Origin: Dryomyza anilis
Lineage: Eukaryota > Arthropoda > Insecta > Diptera > Dryomyzidae
Assembly: GCA_951804985.1 (NCBI GenBank)
Contig: OX638133.1
Span: forward strand, 37,287,963-37,351,962
Direction of reading: 5' to 3'
DNA: 64,000 nucleotides
The notes under the pieces were generated by a model. That model ran no database searches, had not been told where the DNA came from, and worked only from the letters and a program-made list of their open reading frames with translations. Numbering within the stretch: the first letter of the stretch is position 1; the number at the start of each line of letters is the position of its first letter. Below, one piece after another: positions 11,753 to 23,697 of the stretch. The position numbers and the translations under genes are program-made.

Positions 11753-14192
11753 AATCTTTAACCATTTTTTCGCCAATTCCATGTTTTTGAGATAAACAAA
11801 AAGTTAAAAACGACGTTTTTTAGATTTTTACAGAAGATTGAACATATTTTCAAAATTTTGATGTTTTTGAAATAACTAAAAAGGTAAAAAGTTTATTTAT
11901 CTTCTTAAATTTGGACATTTTTGGTTTACTTCTATAGATGTCGAAATGTTTGTCGTAAATACTTTTTATTTGAGATTTTGACATATTTACAGATATTGAT
12001 CGATTTTTTTTTCCATTTTATAGTATTTCTCAGAAATAAAATTAATTGTATTTGTCAAAATAAAAAATCTTTCAATATTTTTATACTTTTCGATTTTATA
12101 ACACGGTGATTACGTTTATTTATTTAAATCAAGATTAATTAAATTTGTTACGTCACTTTTTTTAGTGCATTAATTTTCAGACAATTGAACAACTTTTTAA
12201 TGCTTTCATGGAAACTTTTTTCGGAACCTCTTTTTTATCGGTTCCGGTTTCGCTTGCATCAAAAAAAAAATAGAATGGTTCCAATTTCGCAGATTTTATA
12301 AATAACGGTTCCGAGACCAGTTCCGGTTCAGAAAGTCAAACGATTCCGGTTCCAGAAACGGTCCCTGCTCAAAATAAATTGCATTGCAACAATTGCTACA
12401 CTTTAAACAACAACCGCAAACTGTAGTAAACGAAAGCATTTTTTTTGCATGCTACTTTACAAAGACATTTACAAAAAACACCGAAACACAAACTGCGGTT
12501 TTTCATTTTTTTTCATTACAAGCACACTTTACGTGAAAGTCACGAAATGAAATTGAAAAATTTCAAACAAAAAAGAAAGGAGGAATAAAATGCTTTTTTT
12601 TCGTGAATGTTGCTTTGACGCTGTTGAATTCCACTATTTTTTCTTTGATGCACTTAGGCGGGCTCATCAGCACATTCTTGCTTTTTCTCAAGGACACCAT
12701 TTTATGCAGCAGCATCACACCTAGAAAAAAAAGATTTTCTAATTTTACACAAACCGTTTGTAGTACGAACGAAAATATTTGTATTATATTTGTTGCAAGT
12801 ATGTACGTATTATATTTTTTGTAATAAATTTGTAAATATTATTTTAAATATTTTTTCAAGTATAACAATTTCATAATACCACACTGATGCTGTGAACAAG
12901 AAAGAGCTGAAAGATCAGTGCATTAAAACACATGAGTGCTAGGGAATGAGATGCTGAAACGGTGCAGTTCTCGTGAAGTGTTGATGGCTTTCAAAGTTTC
13001 TAGAACAGCTACATACTGCACATGAGTATAAACGAGATAGCGATAGTGTACGAGCAATTTGAATTCTAGTGAAATAAAGAAAGATGGTGAAAATGAAGAA
13101 AGTGAAATGATGTAAGGCTGCCGCACTTCAGATACAGTACTTCATCTAAATTCGGGAAATGACACTGTGTTTGCTTAAAGTGATTGGTATCAAAGTTTTT
13201 ATTTAAATTAATTATTTATTGAAGTTAATTACTAGTATTAAAACCAAACATATGCACATTTTAATTTAAACCAGAGATACGCACTTGTAGAAACGTTTTC
13301 AATTGGAATCAGTTTCGTAACGTATATTTCCATTCTGAGTGTTTTTATCACTACTAATTACAAACTACTAATTACATTTGACATACTTGAGAAAACTATT
13401 ATTATTATCTATTTGGCAAAATTGTTTCCAATTAAAAAAAAAAGTGGGGTTTTTTCTAATTTTTTTATATTCAAGATCAGCGACCGTATATTAACATAAA
13501 AAACTATTTAATGGTATTTAAAGATATAATGCTCAAAATAAACGTGTTACCACTGATTATGACCCATAACGGTGGACAAATTATGTGGGTTTTTATGGGT
13601 TGTTTTAGTGGCTAAAGTTAGTAGTTTGAGCAAAATAAAAAGTTATTATTAAAAAATATTTTCAAAAAAACGCACACAAAAAATTTAAACCGCGATATTT
13701 TAAAAAACCTGCCTACGATTTTTTTATTTTAGTCTTAAAATACTCAGGGGGGATGTCCGAAACATATTCTTAAAACAGTTAAGTTCTCACACGACTTTTG
13801 GGTTGAAAGTGTTTCAGGATAGGTCTGCGAACAAGCAGAACTGAGTGACGAATTCAGCAATTGCTGAGGACGGTTGCATTTTTTGTATTTAATTGGCAGC
13901 AATTTTGGGAACACACCAATATAAGCAATTTAGTACTTTTTAGCTAATCATCATAAAATAACTCTTATGCAAATTCATAGATCTCTTATAAATATTTTGA
14001 ACGAATGTTAAATTTTATTTCAGCTTCTATTTTCTACAATATAGCTAATATTAAAAATATATTAAATATGTGATTATTTTGATTATTTCCGACATAATTA
14101 TATCATGTCAATGTATTCTCCGTATTTTGAGTTAAGCGGTGTTTAATTATCACTGATGTAAAAGATATATAGACTTTTAAATATATAATGTA
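11753..14192. other. AT-rich unassigned sequence; GGTTCCGG repeat at 12230-12370
   Basis: 12230-12370 holds the CGGTTCCGGTTTCGC / GTTCCGAGACCAGTTCCGG repeat, a relative of 10418-10640. 12890-13130 is somewhat less AT-rich and unique. Open frames at 12603-12824 and 12923-13126 have no recognisable features. Confidence 0.4.
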
Positions 14193-14432
14193 CTAGCAGG
14201 GACCCATGTTTCGCTGTGGACGATTGTTTATTGGTGTTGTAAATGTAGGAACAAAAATATAATTCTTCGCAAAAACAACTTTTCCTCTGACGGTTCTTCC
14301 TCGTGAAAGTCTTCCACAAAAAATGATTTTCCTTAGAATTCTTGCCGGTAGAATTATTACCCGTACAGTTTTTCCTAGTAGAAGTTTTAGTGTGGTGAGT
14401 TTTAGTGTGGTGAATTTTAGTATGGTGAGTTT
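14193..14432 (+). repeat. repeat family R, partial copy
   Basis: Begins CTAGCAGGGACCCATGTTTC, continues with CTTCCTCGTGAAAGTCTTCC-type units and ends in three TTTTAGTGTGGTGAGT units. Minus-strand frames across it are repeat translations. Confidence 0.7.
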
Positions 14433-14683
14433 CATTAATGTTGACCACCTTATTAGCTACACAATAGTACAACATACTATAAAACTATTGATTTAATAGG
14501 AAAACTATTGTTTCGTGTCCTTTAGAATCAATAGTCGTACTATTGGTTTTTTTTTTTGTTTCTGAGTGTATATTTATAAATTTATTTAAAGTACTTATAG
14601 AATGTTTACTTAAATATATATTTTTTACATTAATATTCTAAAATCATGTTTATAGTGTTTTTTAGTGTTAATTATTATATTTT

Positions 14684-14820
14684 TATACCCTACACCTATG
14701 AGGTACAGGGTATATTAACTTTGTGCATATATTGTAACGCCCCTTAGGAGGCGTGTCCGGTATGGAAAAGTATATATATTCTTGATCAGCATCACTACCC
14801 GAGTCCGTTTAGCCATGTCC

Positions 14821-14892
<72 letters not shown>

Positions 14893-15531
14893 TGCTGTCT
14901 TGCTGTCCGAATACAGAATAACTTGAGAAATACTGATCAGAATGCGATGAAATTTCGTCTCAATATATTTTAGCCAAAAGTAGGAACTGAGTTTGAAAAT
15001 GATCCAAATCGGTCAACGGACACGCCCACCTCCCATACAAGTCACTTTTATATAACTCTTTCGGAACTAATAACTCGAAAAGTATTCAAGGTATAGTTAT
15101 AAAATTTAAAACGTATTGTTAGAATTTACCTGAAAATATGTGGCGTGATCCGCCCACTTTTTTTTCATTATTTCATAGTATAAAGTTGATCCGTAAATTA
15201 TTAAAATCAAATCTATGAAATATTAGCCTTTCAAAATTTTAAATATAGGCGTGGTCCGCCCAATTATATTTTTCAATTTTTTTTTTAGTTTTTTATACTT
15301 TATATACATTTTTTAATTTATGGGGATATAAGACGTAAATTTCTGATATATGATAATATTCAGATGGTGGGGAGCATAATTAAAAATTTAAAATTAAGGT
15401 ATACAATTAAATATTCCTCATTAATATCTCCACCAAAGGTGTAGGGTATTCCATAGTCGGGCCCGACCGACTATAAAAATCCGCCCCATGTGACCGAACT
15501 TACCCATGTGACCTAACTTTCCCAACTCGTT
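14684..15531 (+). mobile_element. mini-me-like element A with (CTGT)n
   Basis: Starts TACCCTACACCTATGAGGTA, contains the core CCGAGTCCGTTTAGCCATGT immediately followed by roughly 15 CTGT/GTCT units (about 14826-14885), and ends ATAGTCGGGCCCGACCGACT, a perfect palindrome, then CCCATGTGACC... CCCAACTCG. It is nearly colinear with element B at 21253-22131. This matches what I know of dipteran microsatellite-initiating mobile elements (known biology); no coding capacity is seen. The 63-aa frame through the CTGT run is an artefact. Confidence 0.8.
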
Positions 15532-17199
15532 TTATGATGATTTTCAATTCTAAATATTAAAATTTCATTTTTAAATTAACAGAGAGCTGACTGTAATTTC
15601 TAATTCAATTTTTTCGAAACGTTACGTGTTTTGTTTGGGTTTACTCGCTCATTTCGTTTTTGATTACGGTTTCGGTTTCAAGTTTTACAACGAAACTTAA
15701 CCTAACTAATTTTTTCTTATTTTGTAGAGCATAATTTTATAGATTATGAATATTATTATTTAAATTTATTAATTTAAAGCAACTAATACATTTAATAAAC
15801 TCACTTAACTCATACTCATCAAATATAATAAATATTTGCTTTTTAATTTTCCATCCACTTGCACATAGTAACAGCAAAACTAACAATTATTGCTGCATAT
15901 GGCTCGTACAACCACTTACTACCTACCGTGCAGCATTTCTTTTAACCACTTTGAATTGTGTGCACATTAGTTACATCCTTGCAAAAAGAACTCACAGGAT
16001 GCGGCGGCATTTCATTGTAAATTCTTCAGCAACTGTAGCAGCAAATGTGTTGCTGCTAACGATGTTGTTGCTGTCGCTCTTCGTTGGTTGCACTTCAAAG
16101 AAATTCCGAAAAATTGCAAATTTATTTAGAAAAGCGTGCAAAAGAAATTGTCATGAAATGAAAACGTATGAAATACGCGCGTGAATATTGCTTGAGCTGT
16201 GGGTGGTACTGATGATGATGGTGCAAATGTTGCTGCTGCTGTCGCTGTCGCTGTTGCTGGTGGCGTGTCAACAAAACATTTTGTTTGTGTCACGTGAAAT
16301 GTGGCCGCTACTCTTTTGCAATGTCATTTGAAATATTGGCCGAAATTTTCTAAGGCAAATTGCATTTTAAGTGCAAACATTTATTTCACTTGCTGCTCTC
16401 TGTGCAAAGTGACGTCTTTATGTTGTACAAATATCAAGAATAAGAAAAAGAAAATGTCCCAAAAGTAATGGAATACATTAATTAAATTGGCCGGCGAATT
16501 ATTTTGGCCAACTTTATATAAGTCGTTCGTTATATTTCTATTTAGAAATACAGCGCATTTTTTAAGTGCATCACATTTACTCTAATTTTCATCATTACTT
16601 AAATTAGTTTCAGATTTGTACATTTAGATCATTTACACTAATCATTGAAATTTGTGCATAAAGATCGGAAATATATAATAATTACATGTTTAGAATAAGT
16701 GAAAAAAAAGTTTTTGAAATTTTTTTTAGGTGCTGGGTGTTTGCTATCAGAAATGCGAGAAATTTTATCGTTTTTAATTAAGAAGATGTATTTAAAAGGA
16801 TTACATATTGTAAATCTTTTGAGATACAAACAGGTTTTGCTAAGTCATTTTGAAACTGCGCTATTGGGCTAAAGTAGGAAATATTTTCTGGAGTAAAGTG
16901 GGAAACGTAATTAAAGCAATGTTTGTTGTAATTTTAGTGAAAATAGTGTATTCTATGAAATACAAGTATTTTGTACGCGGGATGAGCGTCGGCGTTTTTC
17001 TGTGTTCTTTTTCTTAAATCATACATTTTCCTTATATATTCGGAATGTAAAAAAATGTAATACAAAAATATCGTATGCTGTTCTTAATCAAAATGAAGCT
17101 CTTGTTTACAAGTTTATCTGTTATGGTATTTTTCGTTTGATTAAACTTTTATACTTTAGTTTTTACCATTGATTTGGAGTTTGAAATTTATTTTAACTA
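15532..17199. other. unassigned sequence, partly host-like
   Basis: 15890-16330 is less AT-rich and includes GTTGCTGCTGCTGTCGCTGT runs, as in fly non-coding host DNA. The 77-aa frame at 15951-16184 has a hydrophobic middle (VLLLTMLLLSLFVG) but no family resemblance. Near 16860-16915 the word AGTAAAGTGGGAAAC occurs, whose inverse appears at 19430. Confidence 0.4.
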
Positions 17200-19275
17200 T
17201 TGCTGTTTTCATCCAATTTTTGTTTTAGCTTATTTATTTTGTTTTTGGTTTTTAATTTCCTTACGTTTTGCTTCTGTTTTTTTCTGGTGTTTTTGCTTTT
17301 AATGTAGTGTTTTTATTATTTTTTTTTTTCGTTGCTTTTGATTTTGTGTCTTTGTTTTTATTACTATTTTTTATTTTGATTTTTTTGTTTTTGTTTCTTC
17401 TTTTCTTTTTATTTTTTTTATGTTTAGTGCGTTTGATTTTCTATTTTTCCTTTTGATTTTTCGTATTGGATTTTTGTTTTTGCTTCTGTTTTTATGCTTT
17501 TGTTTTTGCTTTTAATTTTGGCTTTTTTTTTTGTTTTCTGTTGTCTTTGTTTTTGTGGTTTATTGTTTTGTTTTTTGCTTTTGTTTTTGAATTTACTATT
17601 ATTTTTGCTTCTCTTTTTCAGTTTTTGTTTTGCTATTGTTTTCGTGTGTTTTTGCATCTGTTTTTGTTTTTGCTTTTTTTTAGTATTTTCATTTTGATTA
17701 TGTTTTTCTTTTCTTTTTTTTTTTGTTTTTGATTTTACTGTTTTTTTTTTTTTTTTTTTTGTACTTTTTGTACTTTTGTGTATTTTATTTTGTCCGTTTT
17801 AGTTTTATTGTTTTTGCTTTTAATTTTGTGATTTTTTGGTTTTCTGTTGCTTTTGTTTTTGCTTTTTAGTGTTTTTCTTTTGCTTTGTTTTTGCTTTTGT
17901 TTTGAATTTACTATTGTTTTTGCATCTCTTGTTCTGTTTTTGTTTGTGCTTTTCTTTTTATTTTTTATGTTTAGTGAGTTTGATTTTCTATTTTTGCTTT
18001 TGATTTTTCGTATTTTATTTTTGTTTTTGCTTCTGTTTTTTGCTTTTGTTTTTTGCTTTTAATTTTAGTTTTTTTTTTTGGTTTTCTGTTGTCTTTGTTT
18101 TTGTGGTTTATTGTTTTATGTTTTGCTTTTGTTTTTGAATTTACTATTATTTTTGCTTTTCTTTTTCAGTTTTTGTTTTGCTATTTTTTTTTTGTGTGTT
18201 TTTGCATCTGTTTTTGTTTTAGCTTTTAATTTAGTATTTTCATTTTGATTATGTTTTTCTTTTGTTTTTTTTTGTTTTTTTATTTTACTGTTTTTTTTTT
18301 TGTTTTTTTTCTTTTTTTGTACTTTTCCTTTTGTTTTTGTGTATTTTATTTTGTTCGTTTTAGTTTTTTTGTTTTTGCTTTTAATTTTGTGGTTTTTTGG
18401 TTTTCTGTTGCTTTTGTTTTTGCTTTTTAGTGTTTTTCTTTTGCTTTCTTTTTGCTTTTATTTTGAATTTACTACTGTTTTTGCATCTCTTGTTCTGTTT
18501 TTGTTTTGCCATTGTTCTTGTGTTTTTTCTATTGTTTTGCATCTGTATTTGTTTTAGCTTTTAATTTTGCTTTTTAAGTCTGCTTATGTTTTTTTTTTGT
18601 TTTTTTTTGTATTTTCCTTTTTTGTACCTTTCTTTTTGTTTTTGTGTATTTGATTTTGTTGTTTTTTGCTCTTGTTTTAGTGTTTTTATTTTTGCTTCTG
18701 TGTTTGCTTCAGTTTCTGCTTTTGTTTTTATGTTTTTTATTTTGTTGTGCTTTTCTTATTTTGTTTTTGATTGTGCTGTGTTTTTTTTTTGGTTTTTTCC
18801 TTTCGTTTATGTGAATTCTTTGCATTTTGATCTTGTTTTAGTGTTTGCGTTTTTAGTTTTGCTTCTGTGTTTGCTTCAGTTTCTGTTTTTGCTTTTGTTT
18901 AAGTGTTTTTGATTTAGTTCTGTTTTTGTTATTTTGCTTTTGTGTTTTTAATTTTGTTTTTTTTCTATATCAGTGTTTTTTATTTTGTTGTTTCTATTTT
19001 GTTTTGCTTTTGTTTCTCATTATTTACTTTTGGTTTTGTGTTTTTGCTTTTACTTTTCTTTCTGTGTTTTTGATTTTGCTGTTGTTTTTGTATTTTTGTG
19101 TTTTTGCTTTTGTGTTTCCGTTTTTGTATTTGTGTTTTTACTTTTGTTTTGTATTTTAGCTTTTGTATATTTGTTTTTTATTTTTTTTATTTTAATTTTA
19201 TGTTTCATGTTCGTAGCTGGTGTAAGTGCCGAGTTATATCGTTTTAAAAATTTAGGTTCTATGGGAGGTACCAAG
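17200..19275 (+). repeat. TTTTTGTTTTTGCTTTTG simple-sequence tract ending in a family R terminus
   Basis: About 2 kb of T/G-rich hexamer-like DNA (TTTTTG, CTTTTG, TTTTTA words), with internal longer duplications: a CTTTTAATTTTG...GGTTTTCTGTTG block recurs near 17510, 17815, 18055 and 18380. It ends at 19215-19275 in GTAAGTGCCGAGTTATATCG and ATGGGAGGTACC, the same sequence that follows the tandem core in the family R copy at 54631-55273. The many F/L/C-rich frames are artefacts. Confidence 0.8.
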
Positions 19276-19768
19276 TAAATTTAAACAATTCAGTGAAATG
19301 CAATATCTGCACATAACCTGTATACTATTTTATTAACTTAATATATTTTATTATCCTTAATATATTTGACTTTGTTATGAAAAAAAACGAAAAAGAAATA
19401 CATATTATTTTGGTAAAAATTTTGAAGTTTCCCACTTTACCCCAAAAATTTTTAATAAATCTGCTTTGATCTGCTTTGTAAAATTGTTCAAAAATCAATA
19501 AAAAGGCATATTTTAATCTGTTCATTTAAAATGTTAGATTCAAAAGAATTCAAAAAATATATTCAAATTTTTTGATTTTTGAAAAATCAAAACGTGTCTC
19601 ACTTTACCCCAAGCATTCCTAATATTTTAAATAGTATTTTAAAAATATCTCAGTTTACGTATTTTGTATTTTATATAGTTTTATATATATTTAAAGAAAA
19701 AAAATCATAAAAAATGTAATTCTACTCGAATAAAAACGTAGAAAATATGAGAATATTTCTATATAAAA
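19276..19768. other. AT-rich non-coding sequence
   Basis: Contains GTTTCCCACTTTACCCC near 19428 and CTCACTTTACCCCAAGC near 19596, inverse to a motif at 16895-16915. Nothing else recognised. Confidence 0.45.
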
Positions 19769-20080
19769 CTAGCAGGTACCCGTGCTTCGCTGTGGTCGTT
19801 TTTTATTGGTGTTATAAATGTAATAACCAAAACAAAAAAAATTCTTCGTCAAAACAGCTTTTCTCAAACACAATTCTTCCTCGTACTGTTCTTCCCCATT
19901 GAATATTTCCCCGTAGAATTCTTCCCAGTAGAAATGTTCCGTATGAAATCCTATACCGTATGATGCTTTCTCGTAGAATTTTTAGTGTAAGCATTAGTGA
20001 GGTTTGGTGTGGTGAATTTCGGTGTGGTGAATTTTGGTGTGATGAATTTTAGTGTGGTGAATTTCAGTGTGGTGAGTTCA
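19769..20080 (+). repeat. repeat family R, partial copy
   Basis: Starts CTAGCAGGTACCCGTGCTTC, followed by degenerate CCCGTAGAATTCTTCC units and five GTGTGGTGAATTTTAGT-type units, then breaks off. Confidence 0.75.
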
Positions 20081-21094
20081 CAAATATATAGTAGATTATT
20101 ATATATTTACTTGAGTATAAAGTAGTACTGTAAACTCATTTGCCGGGAACTGCATTCTATGTTGCTGTTTAATAACGCATCGGTGCATTTTGCATACAAA
20201 CAAAAGAAATGCCATTCAAAATGACTACACTTTTGCTGCATAAAATTACCTGCCCATCATGCAGTGATAAGAAGAAAAATAATTATAAAAAACTCCACAT
20301 TCATTCCCACATTGGAACAGAAATACGAGAAACCACATAAGCAGTTGCAAATGGAATTAAATGTCACTCATACGTCACGGTGTTACGCGTTGCACGCACT
20401 GACATAGCAGGTCAACGTGAATTAACTGCAACTCATCATCATCATCACCAACACCAACAATATCATCTTCAACAGCTTCATTAACTACTCATGCAGCACG
20501 GCTTTATGTACATCTGCAGTCATTAATTTCAATCTCTACCATTGCAATCTCTGCCTTTTCAATCATCCCACGAACCAGTGATGCAAAATGTGCTGTGCTT
20601 CTCTTTTCCGTTTGTCTGTCTGTCACGTTCATTGGCAAAACACACAAAAATCAGTGTCGCAGTCAAGGACATTGTGCACTTTTCAATAAGCATCCTGTGG
20701 TCACTGCATGTCATTAAAATTGCACAGGTCACACGCCGATGTTGCGGTTGCCGTCGTCGCATTGCTGTCGCGTCGTTGTCGCGCGCGACACACTACGCTA
20801 TTCATTGCAGTTACCAAATGTCAGCCTCAAGGCCAAGCATCTCTGCTGTCCTTTTGATTAGCTAAATATTGCCTCATGTTCACTCGCATCATTAACATGT
20901 TCTGTCTGTGCACATTACATCACGGGGAAATTCGTGTATTTTTTGTGGGGTTTACAGTCTGCTTAATTATTGGATTTTGAGACTCGTATTTTATGTACCT
21001 ACTGTGCAAATGCAAGTGATAAGTATGGAAGTTCTTGTTTCCTGGGAAAATTAATTGATATTTATAGACACAGCATGTCAATTTACTGCATTCT
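20081..21094. other. unassigned, host-like unique sequence
   Basis: Lower AT content (notably 20330-20880) with CATCATCATCATCACC and GTCGTCGCATTGCTGTCGCG words. Overlapping open frames on both strands (20542-20865 plus, 20559-20762 minus) carry no family signature. May be host regulatory or intronic DNA. Confidence 0.4.
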
Positions 21095-21248
21095 TTCCAT
21101 CATGAAATGGCAAACCTTACTGAAGAGAAATGTCAAAAAAGCGGCAAGAAATATGGCGTCGTTTGCTGTCACTGTCGTTCTACTTTTGTAGCGTTTCTGT
21201 TGAAAAACCCTTAAAAAACTTTTGTAGCGCTCTTATTGAAAAACCCTT
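21095..21248 (-). mobile_element. rearranged mariner end fragment (left end joined to right end)
   Basis: From TTCCATCATGAAATGGCAAA to TTGAAAAACCC is the reverse complement of the left end of the mariner at 27438. It is followed at once by AACTTTTGTAGCGCTCTTAT and GAAAAACCCT, the mariner right end. The same junction occurs at 31266-31306. The old start region CATCAT (ATGATG on the other strand) is intact here. Confidence 0.8.
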
Positions 21249-21252
21249 TATT

Positions 21253-21388
21253 ATACCCTACACCTATGAGGTACAGGGTATATTAACTTTGTGCATATAT
21301 TGTAACGCCCCTTAGGAGGCGTGTCCGGTATGGAAAAGTATATATATTCTTGATCAGCATCACTACCCGAGTCCGTTTAGCCATGTCC

Positions 21389-21472
<84 letters not shown>

Positions 21473-22131
21473 TGCTGTCTTGCTGTCTTGCAGAATAACT
21501 TGAGAAATACTGATCAGAATGCGATGAAATTTCGTCTCAATATATTTTAGCCAAAAGTAGGAACTGAGTTTGAAAATGAGCAAAATCGGTCAACGGACAC
21601 GCCCACCTCCCATACAAGTCACTTTTATATAACTCTTTCGAAACTAATATTTCGAAAAATATTCAAGGTATAGTTATAAAGTTTAAAACGTATTGTTAGA
21701 ATTCACATTAAAATATGTGGTCCAAAAATGGGCGTGATCCGCCCACTTTTTTTTTTCATTATATCCCGGGTTTTCATAGTAAAAATTTCATCCGTAAATT
21801 ATTAAAATCAAATCTATGAAATATTAGCCTTTCAAAATTTTAAATATAGGCGTGGTCCGCCCAATTATATTTTTCAATTTTTTTTTTAGTTTTTTTTCTT
21901 TATATAATTTTTTTAATTTATGGGGATATAAGACGTAAATTTCTGATATATGAATAATATTCTGAGGTTCAGCATAATTAAAAATTTAAAATTAAGGTAT
22001 ACAATTAAATATTCCTCATTAATATCTCCACCAAAGGTGTAGGGTATTCCATAGTCGGGCCCGACCGACTATAAAAATCCGCCCCATGTGACCGAACTTA
22101 CCCATGTGACCTAACTTTCCCAACTCGTTTT
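21253..22131 (+). mobile_element. mini-me-like element B with (CTGT)n
   Basis: Near-duplicate of element A at 14684-15531, with the same start TACCCTACACCTATGAGGTA, core CCGAGTCCGTTTAGCCATGT, palindrome AGTCGGGCCCGACCGACT and end CCCAACTCG. Its CTGT run is longer (about 20 units, 21388-21467). It sits within a few bases of the mariner fragment. No coding capacity. Confidence 0.8.
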
Positions 22132-22254
22132 GGTTAAAAATTTGCAAAATATTTATTGAAGAAGTGAAGTATAGAAGAAGTATAGAAGAAGTGTAGAAGA
22201 AGTGAAGTAATTTTTTTTTTCAAATTGATATATTTCAGTTTAAAATAATATAAT

Positions 22255-22969
22255 CTACCTATCTGCTATCTATAAATATAAAACTCTTGGTCCATCTGTC
22301 TATCTGTCACGTGGATACTATGGAGTCCAGAGGGTGACATAGGCTATATATGTGCAAGATTGTACAAAGAGGCGTGGCAACTTCCATACAACCTGCAATT
22401 TCAAAACGAAATAACTCGGCATAACGAACATAAAATAAAAAACTCAAATAAAAAAAAAAATATTACAAAAACACAAAACAAACAACAAAATAAAAACACA
22501 ATACCAAAAACACAAAAGCAAATACAAAAGTAAAAATACTAGCAAAAACACTAAAACTAAAACAAATGTACAAAAACACAAAAGTAAAAAAAAAAACAAA
22601 AATAACAAAAGCTAAAACAACAATTAATACACCAAAAACCCAGCAAAATCAAAAGCAAAAACAACAGATAAAAAGAAAATCAAGAACACAAATACAAAAA
22701 CACTAAATCAAGAGCATAAACAATAAACAAAAAAACAAAAGCCAAGACAAAACCAAAAACAAACCACAAAATAAAATGAAAAACAAAAAACAATAGAAAA
22801 TAAAAAGCAATACACAAAACAAAACGCCAAAACAACACAAAATTAAAAAAAAAACTCAAACAGAAATGCAAAAGCACAGTACAAAAACAACAAAGGACAA
22901 TAAAACTAAAAAAATAAAAATAAAACAAAATAAAATAAAATAAAATAAAAACAAAACAAAAACCAGTTG
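22255..22969 (-). repeat. repeat family R terminus plus CAAAAA-rich core
   Basis: Starts TAAATATAAAACTCTTGGTC and GTCTGTCTATCTGTCACG, then GGCGTGGCAACTTCCATAC, matching the right-hand terminus of family R in inverse orientation, and then passes into ACAAAAGCAAAAACACAAAA-type sequence. The tract is interrupted by the mini-me-like copy at 22970-23697 and resumes after it. Confidence 0.75.
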
Positions 22970-23697
22970 GGAAGGTTAGATCACATGGGAAATTTTAAAG
23001 TAGGTGTAATTATGATAGTTAGGATTATCAAAATTATAGTCGGTCTAAGCCGACTATAAATACCCTACACATATGTGTGGTTACCATTCAAAGTGATATA
23101 TAGGTCACCAGGGTATACGAATCCTGAAAATAACTACAAACATTCAATCGCTGAAGAATTTCCATTCATTTGATACCCATATTTACAAATGGGTAGGTGT
23201 ACCGAATTTCGATTTTTTTTTTTGTGAACCACAAGTCTTTTCGCCGGAAAACATTATTATCATGTATTTGAGCATGATGTCAATATATATTTGACCAACA
23301 AAGTTTACCTAAGCACGTATACATAAAAATTGATCTTTATATGTACATTTTATATGTGGTATTTGAACATAAGTGGTCGGATCATAGGTCACCATGGACC
23401 GATCTCGCCAATTTTTTCGCACATACAGCGTAGGTATATTAGTAATCTAAGTTATAAGTTTCATTTATCTAGCTCTTCAATTTTAAAAGTCTTAGGGATT
23501 TTAACAGACAGACAGACAGACGGACAGACAGACGGACAGACAGACAGACGGACAGACGGACATCGCTAAATCGACTCAGGAGGTCATGCTGATCAAGAAT
23601 ATATATACTTTTCCATACCGGAGATGCTTTCTTCTGGGTGTTACAAACGGCGTACCAAACTGAATATACCCTTTCACTCTTAGTGTAGGGTATAAAA
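22970..23697 (+). mobile_element. mini-me-like element (second subfamily) with GACA/GACG run
   Basis: Starts GGGAAGGTTAGATCACATGG, contains the AGTCGGTCTAAGCCGACTAT palindrome, a (GACA/GACG)n run at about 23508-23562, then TCGCTAAATCGACTCAGGAG and GATCAAGAATATATATACTT, ending CTCTTAGTGTAGGGTATA. It is inserted in the A-rich tract and is the sister of 3590-4190. The 79-aa frame at 23330-23569 runs into the microsatellite and is not a gene. Confidence 0.8.

Noticed and set aside
14782..14973. 63-aa frame with SVCLSVCLSV repeats (also 21350-21550)
   Set aside because: Encoded by the CTGT microsatellite of mini-me-like elements.
17268..19278. Many Phe/Leu/Cys-rich 'membrane protein' frames
   Set aside because: Low-complexity TTTTTG DNA; overlapping frames on the same and opposite strands.
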